Origin: JACJVV01 sp964581515 | GTDB taxonomy: Archaea > Nanobdellota > Nanobdellia > Woesearchaeales > JACJVV01 | Length of the DNA stretch: 55,946 nt | Assembly (NCBI GenBank): GCA_964581515.1 | Contig: CAZOOV010000014.1 | Coordinates: 1-55,946, forward strand | Direction of reading: 5' to 3' | Shown: piece by piece, positions 22,387-32,497 of the stretch | Layout: each line of letters starts with the position of its first letter | Position numbering within the stretch: the stretch's first letter is position 1 | Position numbers and translations under genes: made by a program | The notes under the pieces: generated by a model | Told to the model about the DNA's origin: nothing | Seen by the model: only the letters and a program-made list of their open reading frames with translations | Databases searched by the model: none

Positions 22387-23985
22387 ATGAAGATATACGA
22401 TACAACATTAAGGGACGGAACCCAAAGCAAAGCAGTTAATCTTACTGTCAAGGACAAGCTTTCCATACTAGAATTATTAGATAAAGCTGGAGTAGATTAC
22501 GCAGAACTTGGCTGGCCTGGCTCAAATCCTAAGGACATGGAAGCTTTTGTTTTAGCTTCAAGACTCAAATTAAAAAATCTAAAAATTGCTGCATTCTGCT
22601 CAACTAGAAGAAAAGATACTAAAGCCAAAGATGACCTAAACTTACAAGCAGTCCTAAGATCAAAAGCCCCTGTTGCAACAGTTTTTGGGAAGACTTGGCT
22701 AGATCATATATCAAAGCAACTAAAAACAACACCTGAAGAAAATCTACAAGCAATAAAAGATTCTATAATATTCCTAAAAGAAAACAATCTAACTGTATTT
22801 TATGATGCTGAACACTTCTTCGATGGATACAAAGATAATGAAGAATATGCGATAAACTGCTTAACTACAGCATTTAACGCAGGAGCAGAAGTTGCAATTC
22901 TTTGTGATACAAATGGAGGATGCCTACCTCAAGAAATAAAGAAAATAGTCAATGAAGTAAAAAAACATTTTCCAAACAATAAACTTGGCATACATTGTCA
23001 TAATGATGCAGGGTGTGCTGTAGCCAACACACTTGTATGTACAGACAAGATAAATCAAATACAAGGCACACTCAATGGGTTTGGAGAAAGAACAGGAAAT
23101 GCTGACTTATGCCAAATAATACCAGCATTAGAACTAAAATTAAACATACAAACTAACTTCAACCTTAAGGCTCTTAAAAAAGTCAGTGATATGGCATATG
23201 TCTTATCAAATATGAAAGAAGACGCTCAACAACCTTATGTAGGAAAGAATGCATTTGCACATAAAGGTGGAGTTCATGTAGACGCAATAAATAAAGGAGC
23301 TGTCTATGAACATATAACTCCTGAGTCTGTTGGAAATAAAAGAGATATAGTACTCAGTGATCTCTCAGGAAGTGCTAATGTTGTAGAAGTGCTTAAAAAA
23401 TTTAATTTAAACATAGACAAAAAAGATCCACGTGTTAAAGATATGCTTAATGACATAAAAGAGATGGAAAAAAATGGATATGATATTCAAGACCTAGAAG
23501 CAGAAAAATATCTTCTTATGCATAAGCATTTCATAAGCAAGAAAATGCCTTTTTCAATAGATATGAAAAATTGGAAGATAACAACTGGCAAAAAAAACGG
23601 AACAGAATTCTCAGAATGCCATATAACAGGAAAAGTAAATGGTGACAATCTCAATGTAGTCATGCCAGTAGAGAATAATGGTCCTGTCGACTCTGCGTAT
23701 AAAGCACTCAAAGAACTAATATCACATAAATATAAACAAATAAAAGATATAAATCTCGTAAATTTCAAAGTAATGATAGCTCAAGATAAAGGGGTAGAGT
23801 CAAGTGTACGAGTTTTCATACAATTCAAGAATCATTCAGAAGAATTTGGTACTACTGGAGTCAATACAAACATAATAGAAGCAAGCATAGAAGCGATAAT
23901 CAAAGCGTTCCAATATTATCTGTTAAAAAACTCAAAACAAGAACTAATATCTCAAGATTGCGCCAATTCCAGTAATTCCATCTAA
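22387..23985 (+). CDS. cimA: (R)-citramalate synthase
   Basis: About 532 residues. It starts MKIYDTTLRDGTQSKAV, the conserved beginning of the isopropylmalate/homocitrate/citramalate synthase family, with later AELGWPGSNPKD, LGIHCHNDAGCAVAN (metal-binding His-x-His) and LNGFGERTGNADL. The C-terminal third is a LeuA-type regulatory dimerisation domain. Overall length and the GWPGSNPKD motif match the citramalate synthase branch rather than LeuA. It condenses pyruvate and acetyl-CoA to citramalate, the first step of a threonine-independent isoleucine route. An in-frame ATG at 22336 would add 17 unusual residues; I prefer 22387. The regulatory domain suggests end-product inhibition. Its 3' end overlaps convergent pelota by 42 bases. 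Confidence 0.85.
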   Translation: MKIYDTTLRDGTQSKAVNLTVKDKLSILELLDKAGVDYAELGWPGSNPKDMEAFVLASRLKLKNLKIAAFCSTRRKDTKAKDDLNLQAVLRSKAPVATVFGKTWLDHISKQLKTTPEENLQAIKDSIIFLKENNLTVFYDAEHFFDGYKDNEEYAINCLTTAFNAGAEVAILCDTNGGCLPQEIKKIVNEVKKHFPNNKLGIHCHNDAGCAVANTLVCTDKINQIQGTLNGFGERTGNADLCQIIPALELKLNIQTNFNLKALKKVSDMAYVLSNMKEDAQQPYVGKNAFAHKGGVHVDAINKGAVYEHITPESVGNKRDIVLSDLSGSANVVEVLKKFNLNIDKKDPRVKDMLNDIKEMEKNGYDIQDLEAEKYLLMHKHFISKKMPFSIDMKNWKITTGKKNGTEFSECHITGKVNGDNLNVVMPVENNGPVDSAYKALKELISHKYKQIKDINLVNFKVMIAQDKGVESSVRVFIQFKNHSEEFGTTGVNTNIIEASIEAIIKAFQYYLLKNSKQELISQDCANSSNSI

Positions 23986-24969
23986 TTTCTTTCCTGCTTC
24001 ATTAGTACTTGTTATGATAACTATTTTCCCATTCATCTGCTCTACCATTACCATCATCTTCTCAAGTACATTAAATTTTTCCTTTTCTCTATAATCATTT
24101 ATTGCATCAGTGCTTATTAATAAAGTTTCTGCAGCACCAGATTCAACTTTTTCCTTCACTTCATTAAGACCATATGCACATTTCCCTTCTTTAGATATCT
24201 CAACAAAAAGTTGATCTACAAGTTCAAGTTCTTCACGGACCCTCTCATCTTGTAGAGCTTGTTTTACTTCTTCTCTTTTGATGAGTTCCGCAAAAGCATT
24301 CTCAGATACGCTTGAACAAGTAGCAAGTATTATTTTTTTCTTTAAACCATCATCATTGAGTTGTTTCATAAAATCATCTTTGAAAAAAGCTGGCGAAGCC
24401 ACAACTATTTTATCCAGACAAAGACGTTTATTATATTCTTTCATCTTCTCTGTAACTTCAGCATAAAAATTTCCTTTATGAGAAGCACCTTCCATCTTCC
24501 TTTCTACTTCTCCTTCAAAATTAGATAACACCCTATAATTTTCTTGTGTCAATTGTGCAAAATAAACATCTTCCCTATCTAATACTACAAGTAAAATGTT
24601 AGCTTTATCTTTTGTTGCATCTTCAAGTTTATCTAATTGAAAACTAAGCCATTTCTGTTCTATCTTGACAGTATCATTAATTTCTATGCTGATAGAATGC
24701 GCACTTCCCTTAGGGATATCATCGTTTTCAGACATCACAGAACCAGATACACGTAAAACATCATTCTCATATATTATTTTCTCTATTTGAATACTTAAGA
24801 AATATGTCTTCTTCTCTACTTTAGTCTCAGAAATCTTAATTTTACGGGTAGTTTTAGCACTAATTAAAGCTCCTGAACTAATTATTTGACTAAGGAGCCA
24901 TAAATCATCTTGATTTTGTGGCACTACTCTCATAATTCCTTTCTTTGTATCCTTCAATGTTATCTTCAT
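23944..24969 (-). CDS. pelA: Ribosome rescue factor aPelota
   Basis: A 341-residue protein from the ATG at 24969; the frame goes on upstream only to a TTG. The N-terminal MKITLKDTKKGIMRVVPQNQDDLW, with its ISSGALISAKTTRKI stretch, is the Sm-like domain of Pelota. The central domain contains SHKGNFYAEVTEK and VVASPAFFKDDF, with an eRF1-like fold but lacking GGQ. The C-terminal domain ends VIITSTNEAGKKLDGITGIGAILRY, diagnostic of the family. Pelota works with aEF1A (as an aRF3/ABCE1-linked release complex) to rescue stalled ribosomes. Length is normal. Confidence 0.92.
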   Translation of the reverse strand: MKITLKDTKKGIMRVVPQNQDDLWLLSQIISSGALISAKTTRKIKISETKVEKKTYFLSIQIEKIIYENDVLRVSGSVMSENDDIPKGSAHSISIEINDTVKIEQKWLSFQLDKLEDATKDKANILLVVLDREDVYFAQLTQENYRVLSNFEGEVERKMEGASHKGNFYAEVTEKMKEYNKRLCLDKIVVASPAFFKDDFMKQLNDDGLKKKIILATCSSVSENAFAELIKREEVKQALQDERVREELELVDQLFVEISKEGKCAYGLNEVKEKVESGAAETLLISTDAINDYREKEKFNVLEKMMVMVEQMNGKIVIITSTNEAGKKLDGITGIGAILRY

Positions 24970-25093
24970 TTGCTTATTCTCCAATATTAAGTACAATTAA
25001 ACGCAATATTTATATATAGTTAATCCTAAAATTGAACTAATGTATATATAAATACAATATTAACTAATTAACAAATCAACTACAGAAATAAAA

Positions 25094-26785
25094 ATGTTTG
25101 CAAAAAAAGCTAAAGGGGTAGGAGCACCAAATTTGATTCTTGCAATTACTGTGTTAGTTATACTCTATATTCTATTCCTACCACCGAACGATAGAGCAGC
25201 ATTACTAGGTGAACAAACTACAACTGTAACAGCTCCTGGACAAGTTATTTCAGGAGAACAAAATCAGAATAATATAGTCTATACAGGAAAAGAAACATTA
25301 GTATCAGTTGTTCCAGGAACAATTGATTATACTGCCCTAAACGAATTAGAAATTCCTTTAAATTCATTTACTCTGTACAAAAGTGTAAGTGCTCAAACTT
25401 TAGAAGAATTTAATCCTACATATGTAAAGAATGGAGTAGGGGATAGGATAGATAAGAATCTTTCATTTGAACTCTATAGTCTAAATAATATAGATAATGT
25501 TATGCTTTCATTCTCAGCAAAACAACATACAGGTGTTCTTAATATTAAATTAAATGGAAACTCAATATATGAATATGATATTATGAGTACAAATCCTGAA
25601 CCTATAAAAATAAAAACTAGTTTACTTGATACAAAGAATACTCTTGAATTCTCAGTAACAGGTGTTGGTTGGAAATTTTGGGAAACAAATGAATATAGCT
25701 TAGAAGATATTAAGATTATTGCAGATGTTGCTGACACTAGCAGACAAGAAAGTCTAAACACATTTTATGTTTCAAAAGAACAAGGTGAAAGCATAGAAAC
25801 AGCAAGACTTGAATTTCATCCTGATTGCAAGATTAGTGAAGTTGGAAAACTGACAATTACAATAAATGATAGAAAAGTGTTCTCTGCAATACCAGATTGT
25901 GGAACACTTAATTTTGTAGAGTTCCCACCTAATTATATATTTATAGGAAAAAATACAATAAACTTCAACACTGAAGAAGGATCATATCTTGTAGATTTGA
26001 TCAGTATAGAACTCGAGTTTGAAGATAATGAAATTCCGGTATTCTATTTTGATGCAGATTCAACACTGTTTAATATCTATTATGATGTTACTGATGATGG
26101 AGAATGTGGTAGGATGGATGGTATTTGCTCAGATCCATGTGATGAAGATAACGATTATGATTGTTGTATGCAAGAATATACAACTCCTTTTTGGTGTGTT
26201 GGTAGAACTTCTAATGAAGACGATAGATGCGTTGGATTTGTTACAGAAGATAATCTAAATAGATGCCCAACAAATTATATAGATAGGAATAAAAGAACAT
26301 CTGAAGATGGTGAAGATTTATGCGGAGATAATACAGATGGAGATTGTCCTGCAGGATGTAGTGAAGAACTAGATAAAGACTGCTGTTATGATCTTCCAGG
26401 AGATCAATTCTGGTGTGATTTTATGCCGACAAATGGACTAGACTACAGGTGTGTCAACTCAGTCAGTTTAGGACAATGTGACATATGCCCTGTTGGATAC
26501 AAAGGAGAAGATACTGCTCCTATATGTAGGCCAGTTGGTGAAGGCCTTGAAAACGAAGAATTAAAGCCAGAATACAATTTAGTATTAATAATTAAGTTCA
26601 CTGAAGATTTTGAAAGAAAAGAGGCTGATATCTACATAAATGGTCATTTAACAAGGTTAGATACATCTGGAGCATCATTCCAGAAAGATATAAGTGAATT
26701 CGTTGAACCAGGGAGCAATTCGATTGAGATAGTACCTTTCAGCATCCTGAATATCAGGGAACTTAAAGTAGATGTCCTGCAATAA
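25094..26785 (+). CDS. Membrane-anchored surface protein with two cysteine-rich modules
   Basis: A 563-residue protein. A basic N-terminus (KKAKG) is followed by one membrane helix (about residues 13-33) and a large outside region. Residues about 45-330 look beta-rich. Residues 336-480 carry roughly 25 Cys in two related modules, each with an acidic C-x-D...D-C-C step, a nearby W-C (FWCVG, FWCDF) and an RCV. A final 70-residue domain follows. I do not recognise the family. The cysteines are probably disulfide-bonded outside the cell. The K-G followed by a hydrophobic run is loosely like a class III (pilin-type) signal but lacks the usual Glu at +5. It heads a block of surface genes. Confidence 0.7.
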   Translation: MFAKKAKGVGAPNLILAITVLVILYILFLPPNDRAALLGEQTTTVTAPGQVISGEQNQNNIVYTGKETLVSVVPGTIDYTALNELEIPLNSFTLYKSVSAQTLEEFNPTYVKNGVGDRIDKNLSFELYSLNNIDNVMLSFSAKQHTGVLNIKLNGNSIYEYDIMSTNPEPIKIKTSLLDTKNTLEFSVTGVGWKFWETNEYSLEDIKIIADVADTSRQESLNTFYVSKEQGESIETARLEFHPDCKISEVGKLTITINDRKVFSAIPDCGTLNFVEFPPNYIFIGKNTINFNTEEGSYLVDLISIELEFEDNEIPVFYFDADSTLFNIYYDVTDDGECGRMDGICSDPCDEDNDYDCCMQEYTTPFWCVGRTSNEDDRCVGFVTEDNLNRCPTNYIDRNKRTSEDGEDLCGDNTDGDCPAGCSEELDKDCCYDLPGDQFWCDFMPTNGLDYRCVNSVSLGQCDICPVGYKGEDTAPICRPVGEGLENEELKPEYNLVLIIKFTEDFERKEADIYINGHLTRLDTSGASFQKDISEFVEPGSNSIEIVPFSILNIRELKVDVLQ

Positions 26786-26818
26786 TGGAATTCTTAGCTA
26801 CTTAAGAATTTGTAAAAA

Positions 26819-29257
26819 ATGCGTAGCAAAAAGAAAATACCTGAAAAGTATGCTGATATAAATAGACTTCTAAAGAAAGATTCTAAAAATACTAAAATTC
26901 ATATAAAACATCTTAAAGGTGTTTCTGAGGAAGAAGAATCAGAATTTGGACCTAATCGCTCTAATGCTAGTTGGAAAAGCTGGAAGCAAAGTATGGCATC
27001 AAGACCAACAAGCTTTCCAAGAAAAAATCAAGGCCAGAATATCAATCTTAAAGTCAGAAGTGATAGTTGGAGCAGTCCTGCTGCAAATGAACAAGAAAAA
27101 GCTGCTAGAGAACAAAGAAGAGCAGCAGAATCTCAAAGACAAGCAAAACAAGAAAGAGTTAAAGCAGAAATAAAGGAAAGATATGCAAAAAGTGAGGAAT
27201 TCAAAGCTGCTAGAGAAGAAGTAAAAAGAGAAAGAGAATTAGGTGGCATGAATTGGTGGGATAAAGCTAAAGGTAAAACAAAAGATACAGTTTCAGATTC
27301 AAAATTAGGTAAGGCTGTTCAAGGTATGGGTAAAGGTATGCAAGGCCTCAAGTCTTTACACAGTGACGTAAAGAATGGTGCATCAAAAGTAGCTGGAGGA
27401 TTTGCAGATGTTCTTTTCAAAATCATTAAAGGAGTCTTCTGGGGATTATTAATCGTAGGAATTTTATTTGCTGCAGCAGTCATGTTATATTCTGCAGAAA
27501 GTGAAAATTGTGTAGAATTCAGAACACCTGGACTCCAAGGGTATAGTGCAATATTCACAGACTTCCAAAATTATGAATTTACAAAGTGTGTATTTGCTAA
27601 TCTTTTCTCAAATGTTGAAATTGCAATTCAAAAAATAGATGTAGTAGACCATATCCTTAATTTTATGGACCAGCAAGTCTATCGTGCAACAGGTGATTAT
27701 TATTATGCAAATGTAGATGACAATGTCGAACCAGTAGGAGTATTCATAGAAAACCTAAAGAAAAAATCAAGATATTATACAGACGAAATGGTCTCAATTT
27801 CAGCAGATATAAAAGTCAAAACTCTTGGTAGCAAAGTAGTAGGAAAAGTTACATGTGATCTTGAAGGCATTCCTTACGACCAAATAGTTCCTAGTACAGG
27901 TAATTTCTCTGCTGACAAAGATCAAAGTACAAAGGTTGTATGTGGATGGTTACCATATAAATTTAAGAAAACAGACAATAGTAAAGATTTTGAGATGTTA
28001 ACTCAATTTGGTTATGAAACTTTTGCTTACATGGCCCCTTCAATAATTAAACAGACTGTATGGGATAATCTAACAGAAGAACAAAGATCTAAAATAGAAA
28101 CTAAAGCAGATGAGAATCTCCTTAGAACAAATAAAGCCCCTGTTCAGATAGGAGGTGTTCTTGGAAGTGAGGATAATAAAATTATAGTTGTCGATGATTA
28201 TTTTATGGTAGATTCAGATAAAGAACTTCCTTTAGGGATCACATTCCATACTGATACACAAAGTACCACATGGGATGAAGGAAGTGTAAAAGAGATAAAA
28301 AAAGTTGTCATAACTGTCCCGAGTTCTGTTGAGATGAAAGAAGATATGGGAACAGCAGAAGATAGTAATCTTTACTGTTTTGGGTATACTTTCAATGAAG
28401 GAAGCTGTAATGATTTGAATAGTTATCTTGGAGAAAGTTCTTCAACAACTCCTGGAAATGATAATTATGAATATTTATGCAATAATGATGAGATAGTATA
28501 TATGCTCGACCAATCAGGAACTAAACAAAAACTTAGGAATATAGATAATTTCAAAACTCTTCAATGCACACTTGTATCTACTGTAAACGAACTTTTCCCT
28601 ACTGAAGAAAGTATGGATTTAGGCTTCAACCAAATAGGAATAAAAGTATATGCATCATATACTTATGAAGTTAGTAAAACATCAAGCATAAATATTGTCA
28701 AAAGATATAATGAAGATTATGAAGAATTAAAAACTTATACTTGTAGTGGATCAACAAAAACTGATGCAGAAAACGGACAAGGTATAACACAATCAATCAG
28801 AGATGAATATGCAAAAACATTCCAGACAAAATTCAGAAGATATCTTCCTAGTGGATCTGATATGGAAAAAGTAAGAATGGAAGCAATGATGGCAGCAATA
28901 AGTATAAAATATTCAGGCATGGTTGTTGATTCTTCTGATTCTGGAAATGATGATGATGATGATGGGATTATTGATTACCTTACCGGATGTACTGCAAAAA
29001 CAGGTTTTGATGATGATTATGATAAAGAATTAAAATGCCTTGCTAATGCATTAGAAAGCCATTTATTAGCACAGAAAAAAGATGTTGCAAAAACAATGAG
29101 TGCATATTATAGTGAAAAAGGAGATACATATTCAGAATCACAACATGCACAAATACAAGATTATTATAATTGGTTAGGGGTATTATGTAAAGAGACAACA
29201 ATGACTACTGCTACACCTACTGCAACAATCGCAACACCCACAGTCACAAGTAGTTAA
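26819..29257 (+). CDS. Large single-pass membrane protein with a cytoplasmic coiled coil
   Basis: An 812-residue protein. Residues 1-200 are basic and probably cytoplasmic, with a strongly charged coiled-coil stretch at about 85-140 (Ala, Glu, Arg, Lys and Gln heptads). A membrane helix lies at about 203-224. The outside domain of about 590 residues has scattered Cys and ends in a Thr/Ala/Pro-rich tail typical of a glycosylated stalk. It follows the cysteine-rich surface protein by 33 bases, so the two are probably co-transcribed and may form one envelope structure. I do not recognise the family. An acidic Asp-rich loop near residue 715 could bind calcium (weak). Confidence 0.7.
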   Translation: MRSKKKIPEKYADINRLLKKDSKNTKIHIKHLKGVSEEEESEFGPNRSNASWKSWKQSMASRPTSFPRKNQGQNINLKVRSDSWSSPAANEQEKAAREQRRAAESQRQAKQERVKAEIKERYAKSEEFKAAREEVKRERELGGMNWWDKAKGKTKDTVSDSKLGKAVQGMGKGMQGLKSLHSDVKNGASKVAGGFADVLFKIIKGVFWGLLIVGILFAAAVMLYSAESENCVEFRTPGLQGYSAIFTDFQNYEFTKCVFANLFSNVEIAIQKIDVVDHILNFMDQQVYRATGDYYYANVDDNVEPVGVFIENLKKKSRYYTDEMVSISADIKVKTLGSKVVGKVTCDLEGIPYDQIVPSTGNFSADKDQSTKVVCGWLPYKFKKTDNSKDFEMLTQFGYETFAYMAPSIIKQTVWDNLTEEQRSKIETKADENLLRTNKAPVQIGGVLGSEDNKIIVVDDYFMVDSDKELPLGITFHTDTQSTTWDEGSVKEIKKVVITVPSSVEMKEDMGTAEDSNLYCFGYTFNEGSCNDLNSYLGESSSTTPGNDNYEYLCNNDEIVYMLDQSGTKQKLRNIDNFKTLQCTLVSTVNELFPTEESMDLGFNQIGIKVYASYTYEVSKTSSINIVKRYNEDYEELKTYTCSGSTKTDAENGQGITQSIRDEYAKTFQTKFRRYLPSGSDMEKVRMEAMMAAISIKYSGMVVDSSDSGNDDDDDGIIDYLTGCTAKTGFDDDYDKELKCLANALESHLLAQKKDVAKTMSAYYSEKGDTYSESQHAQIQDYYNWLGVLCKETTMTTATPTATIATPTVTSS

Positions 29258-29354
29258 TAATTACTAAAAAAATAAATATATTAAATTAAAAAAATAATAA
29301 ATAAGCAAAATAAAAAAATTAAATTGCAATAATTATAATAAATTAAGATATAAA

Positions 29355-30347
29355 ATGAAAAAAAACATTTCAATATTAGAAATAATGATAGGAATTCTCC
29401 TAATTTCTTTATTCGGACTTACAGGATGTCTTCCTTCTACTCCTGCAATAAATTATAGGACTGGCACAGAAGGATTAGTATTAAGCATAGATGGTTCTGA
29501 TGAAATCTTCATTTATCAAAATGATGTAGCGCCATATGAAAACTATGAGATAAAAATTGAGAACAAAGGTGCTACACCAATAAAAGAAGGAACTTCAGGT
29601 AGTAGTAATGATGGCATTTACATGAGAATACATATGTCAGAATTTCTCAAAGAAAAAGAAAGTGGAAAATCAAAAGTGAGTCTTCGTTCATTAGATGATA
29701 TTGCCAGTTATTCTTTAACAATCCTTGAAGGAAAGACAATATACGGCACTAAAGGTGAAGATGTTAGTCATTTTTTAGATGTATTAGCATCAGCGCCCCC
29801 TAATCAAGGTGTAGAAGCTAATATAAAAGCAGATCTATGTTACAGCTATAAAACCATATTAAGTGATAGTATTTGTGTTGAAAACAAAGTCATGAGAAGA
29901 AATAAAGGATGTACCCGAAAAGAACACACTTATTCTTCTGGTCAAGGTGCCCCTATCGCAATTACAAATGTCAAAATAGAATATAATCTTTTACAGGATG
30001 ATAAAGTAACTCCTAAGATTGTATTCAAGGTTGAAAACGTAGAAGGTGATATAGTAAGCCTTGCAGAAGGTACAGAATTCATGCAAGGATGTCTCTCACA
30101 ACAAAACTTGAATAAGATTAAACTTGTATCAGCAAGGTTAGGTGCAAATGATTTAAACTGCGATACAGAAGATAATAATGTTATCGAACTTAAAGATAAT
30201 GAGAAAGTTATCGTATGTGAATTAGAAAGTAGCTCCATTGAAAGTCCAGAAGGTTATTTTGATAGCCCATTATATATAGAACTTGAATATGGATATCATA
30301 CATCAACTGTAATGGAAGTTGATATTATAAGAGAAAATTACAGCTAA
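29355..30347 (+). CDS. Surface lipoprotein, paralog 1 of 4
   Basis: A 330-residue protein. An N-terminal hydrophobic signal ends in a lipobox (LTGC, Cys at residue 25), so it is likely lipid-anchored outside the cell. The mature part starts with YRTGTEGLVLSI and has a central motif QGAPIAITNV (about residue 196), both shared with the three following genes. Another eight or so Cys probably form disulfides. The family is unknown to me; the repeated fold may be two immunoglobulin-like halves, one before and one after the Q-G-A-P motif (inference). Confidence 0.72.
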   Translation: MKKNISILEIMIGILLISLFGLTGCLPSTPAINYRTGTEGLVLSIDGSDEIFIYQNDVAPYENYEIKIENKGATPIKEGTSGSSNDGIYMRIHMSEFLKEKESGKSKVSLRSLDDIASYSLTILEGKTIYGTKGEDVSHFLDVLASAPPNQGVEANIKADLCYSYKTILSDSICVENKVMRRNKGCTRKEHTYSSGQGAPIAITNVKIEYNLLQDDKVTPKIVFKVENVEGDIVSLAEGTEFMQGCLSQQNLNKIKLVSARLGANDLNCDTEDNNVIELKDNEKVIVCELESSSIESPEGYFDSPLYIELEYGYHTSTVMEVDIIRENYS

Positions 30348-30453
30348 AATTAGAAAGGATTAAGCTAAAATTTTAGAAAAGTATTTATATACCTTTATTA
30401 GAAATACTATATTAACGCAATTATAACATAATATATACACACATTGACTGAAA

Positions 30454-31398
30454 ATGAAGAATCTAACTAAAAAATTCGGAATAATCATATTAGCTATACT
30501 ATCCTTATTTTTATTATCTTCTTGTGGAGGTAGCTCAGGTGGAAATACAATGCTTACTGAGTATAGAACAGGAACTCAAGGATTAGAGGTTTCGTTCACA
30601 ACAAATTCACCGCCCCCAGTAGTATATGCTGAGGACTCAAGCTTTCCAATAACATTAGAAATAAGAAATAAAGGAGTATACCCAGGAGAAGGAGATGGAA
30701 CATTAGTTGGTACTATTTACTATGTAGGTTTTGATGATGATATAATACAAGGTTTATCACAAGAAACTGTACAATTTGATGAAGAAGAAGCAAAAACAAG
30801 ATTTAATCCTGAAGGAGGGATGACTGTTATTAGTTCAGAAGCTTCTGTTGACTCTTCACTTTTCACTTCAGCAAAAATAGATAATTATGATGCAACCATC
30901 AAAGCTGTCATGTGTTATCCGTATAAAACATTTGCAGCAGTTGATGTATGTGTAAATCCAAATCCAAATAGGGATCCGACAAATTTAGATGCGTGTAGCC
31001 CAGGTACAGTTGGTGCAGGCAGTCAAGGTGCTCCTATAGCAATTACAAGTGTTGATTCTATACCGCAGAAAGGAAAAGCAAGATTTGTTATCACTATCAG
31101 TAATGTTGGTGGTGGCGATGTAATAAAAGAGAGTGAAGTAAGCAGATGCACAGATGTAGAACTTGATAGAGAACACCTTGATAAGGTAACTCTTGTCAGT
31201 GCAGCACTATCAAATGGATTTCCTGTAGTATGTGTACCCGATGGAGATATTAGCTTAATTAGTGGAAAAGCGACATTAGTATGTAAAGCAGAAGGTCTTG
31301 ATCAAACTATGCCTGCATTCCAAACAGTACTCCAGCTTGAACTTTCATATGGGTACAAAAAAGCAATACAAAAGAACGTTGCAGTTAGAGGCGAATAA
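30454..31398 (+). CDS. Surface lipoprotein, paralog 2 of 4
   Basis: A 314-residue protein. The signal ends in LLSSC (Cys 24), followed by a Gly/Ser linker. Landmarks shared with its neighbours: YRTGTQGLEVSF (about residue 44), FNPEGG, a cysteine pair near MCYPYK...VDVCVNP, QGAPIAITSV, and a closing strand LQLELSYGYKK. It is closest to paralog 3, with which it shares the R-F/Y-N-P-E-G-G and C-V-x-P-x-P-N motifs. A TATA-like AGTATTTATATAC lies about 75 bases upstream, so it may have its own promoter. Confidence 0.72.
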   Translation: MKNLTKKFGIIILAILSLFLLSSCGGSSGGNTMLTEYRTGTQGLEVSFTTNSPPPVVYAEDSSFPITLEIRNKGVYPGEGDGTLVGTIYYVGFDDDIIQGLSQETVQFDEEEAKTRFNPEGGMTVISSEASVDSSLFTSAKIDNYDATIKAVMCYPYKTFAAVDVCVNPNPNRDPTNLDACSPGTVGAGSQGAPIAITSVDSIPQKGKARFVITISNVGGGDVIKESEVSRCTDVELDREHLDKVTLVSAALSNGFPVVCVPDGDISLISGKATLVCKAEGLDQTMPAFQTVLQLELSYGYKKAIQKNVAVRGE

Positions 31399-31561
31399 GA
31401 TAAAATAAGCTTCTTTCTTATTTTCTTTTTAATTTTCTAAATTTTTTCAGTTTTATTCTATCACACCTCATTTTTAGATTTATATTGTGTTTAACAGAAA
31501 CATTTATATATTATGAATCATGGTTTTTTAACACTCAAGTAATTAAAAGAGGACACTATAA

Positions 31562-32482
31562 ATGAGAAGAGAGATATCTATATTAGTGATTATAACTCTG
31601 TCAATGCTTCTTTCTGGCTGTTTTGCTAGCAATAGTAGTTCAAGTTCTGGCACTTATATGTCTGGAAAAGATGGTATTACAGTTTCATTCTTAGCAAATA
31701 ATCCTCCTTCAACAATTTATTACAGTGGTACTAGTGATACTACTCCTATTGAAATTGAAGCTTTAAACAAAGGCACATCTGAATCAAGTTCAGTTAAAGC
31801 ATTTTTCACAGGATTTGATAAAAGCATTATTGAATTAAGTGAAGATCTCAGTGGAATTGATTTCTCAGGGGATGAATCCCATAGAACCAGATATAACCCT
31901 GAAGGAGGGTATGACGCAGTTTCAGCAGATATGAGTGTTAGTGATATGCAAAATGCTGATACATACGAATTCAATCTTAAATTAGTCTATTGTTATGATT
32001 ATGAAACAAGTGTTGCTATTCCTATCTGTGTTGATCCTGAACCAAATAAAAATACAAGAGAAGATGCATGTGTACCTTCAAGTGTATCAACAAATGGACA
32101 AGGTGCTCCTGTAGGAGTCAGTGGAGTAGAAGTAACATCAATGCCAGATAATGTAAGACTTAAGATAACCATATCTCATTATGGACAGGGAGAAGTTCTT
32201 AAATCAGGTACTGAATGTAAAGGGGCACCTGACAGAGAAGATGAAGGAATTGTAGATTTTGTAACTCCCACATTAGGTCAGGATATTCAAGGAGATTGTG
32301 TAAATGAAGATAATGAAGTCAAGCTTAGAAATGGACAAGCAAGCATTGTATGTAATTTTGATCTTAGTGGAGTAAGTAGTGATAGTGCTTTCAAGACAAT
32401 CCTTAATATGGAACTTAATGGTTACCAAATAAAGGATTCAATACAAAAAAGTATAAAAATTATTAATGAACAGACCACATAA
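31562..32482 (+). CDS. Surface lipoprotein, paralog 3 of 4
   Basis: A 306-residue protein. The signal ends in LLSGC (Cys 20), then a Ser-rich linker, YMSGKDGITVSF, YNPEGGYDAV, a VYCYDYE...ICVDPEPN cysteine pair, and QGAPVGVSGV. A TATA box (TTTATATATTATG, near 31503-31515) lies about 50 bases before the start, and GAGGA precedes the ATG, so this gene begins a separate transcript that continues into paralog 4. Confidence 0.72.
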   Translation: MRREISILVIITLSMLLSGCFASNSSSSSGTYMSGKDGITVSFLANNPPSTIYYSGTSDTTPIEIEALNKGTSESSSVKAFFTGFDKSIIELSEDLSGIDFSGDESHRTRYNPEGGYDAVSADMSVSDMQNADTYEFNLKLVYCYDYETSVAIPICVDPEPNKNTREDACVPSSVSTNGQGAPVGVSGVEVTSMPDNVRLKITISHYGQGEVLKSGTECKGAPDREDEGIVDFVTPTLGQDIQGDCVNEDNEVKLRNGQASIVCNFDLSGVSSDSAFKTILNMELNGYQIKDSIQKSIKIINEQTT

Positions 32483-32497
32483 ATGGAGGACTTAAAG

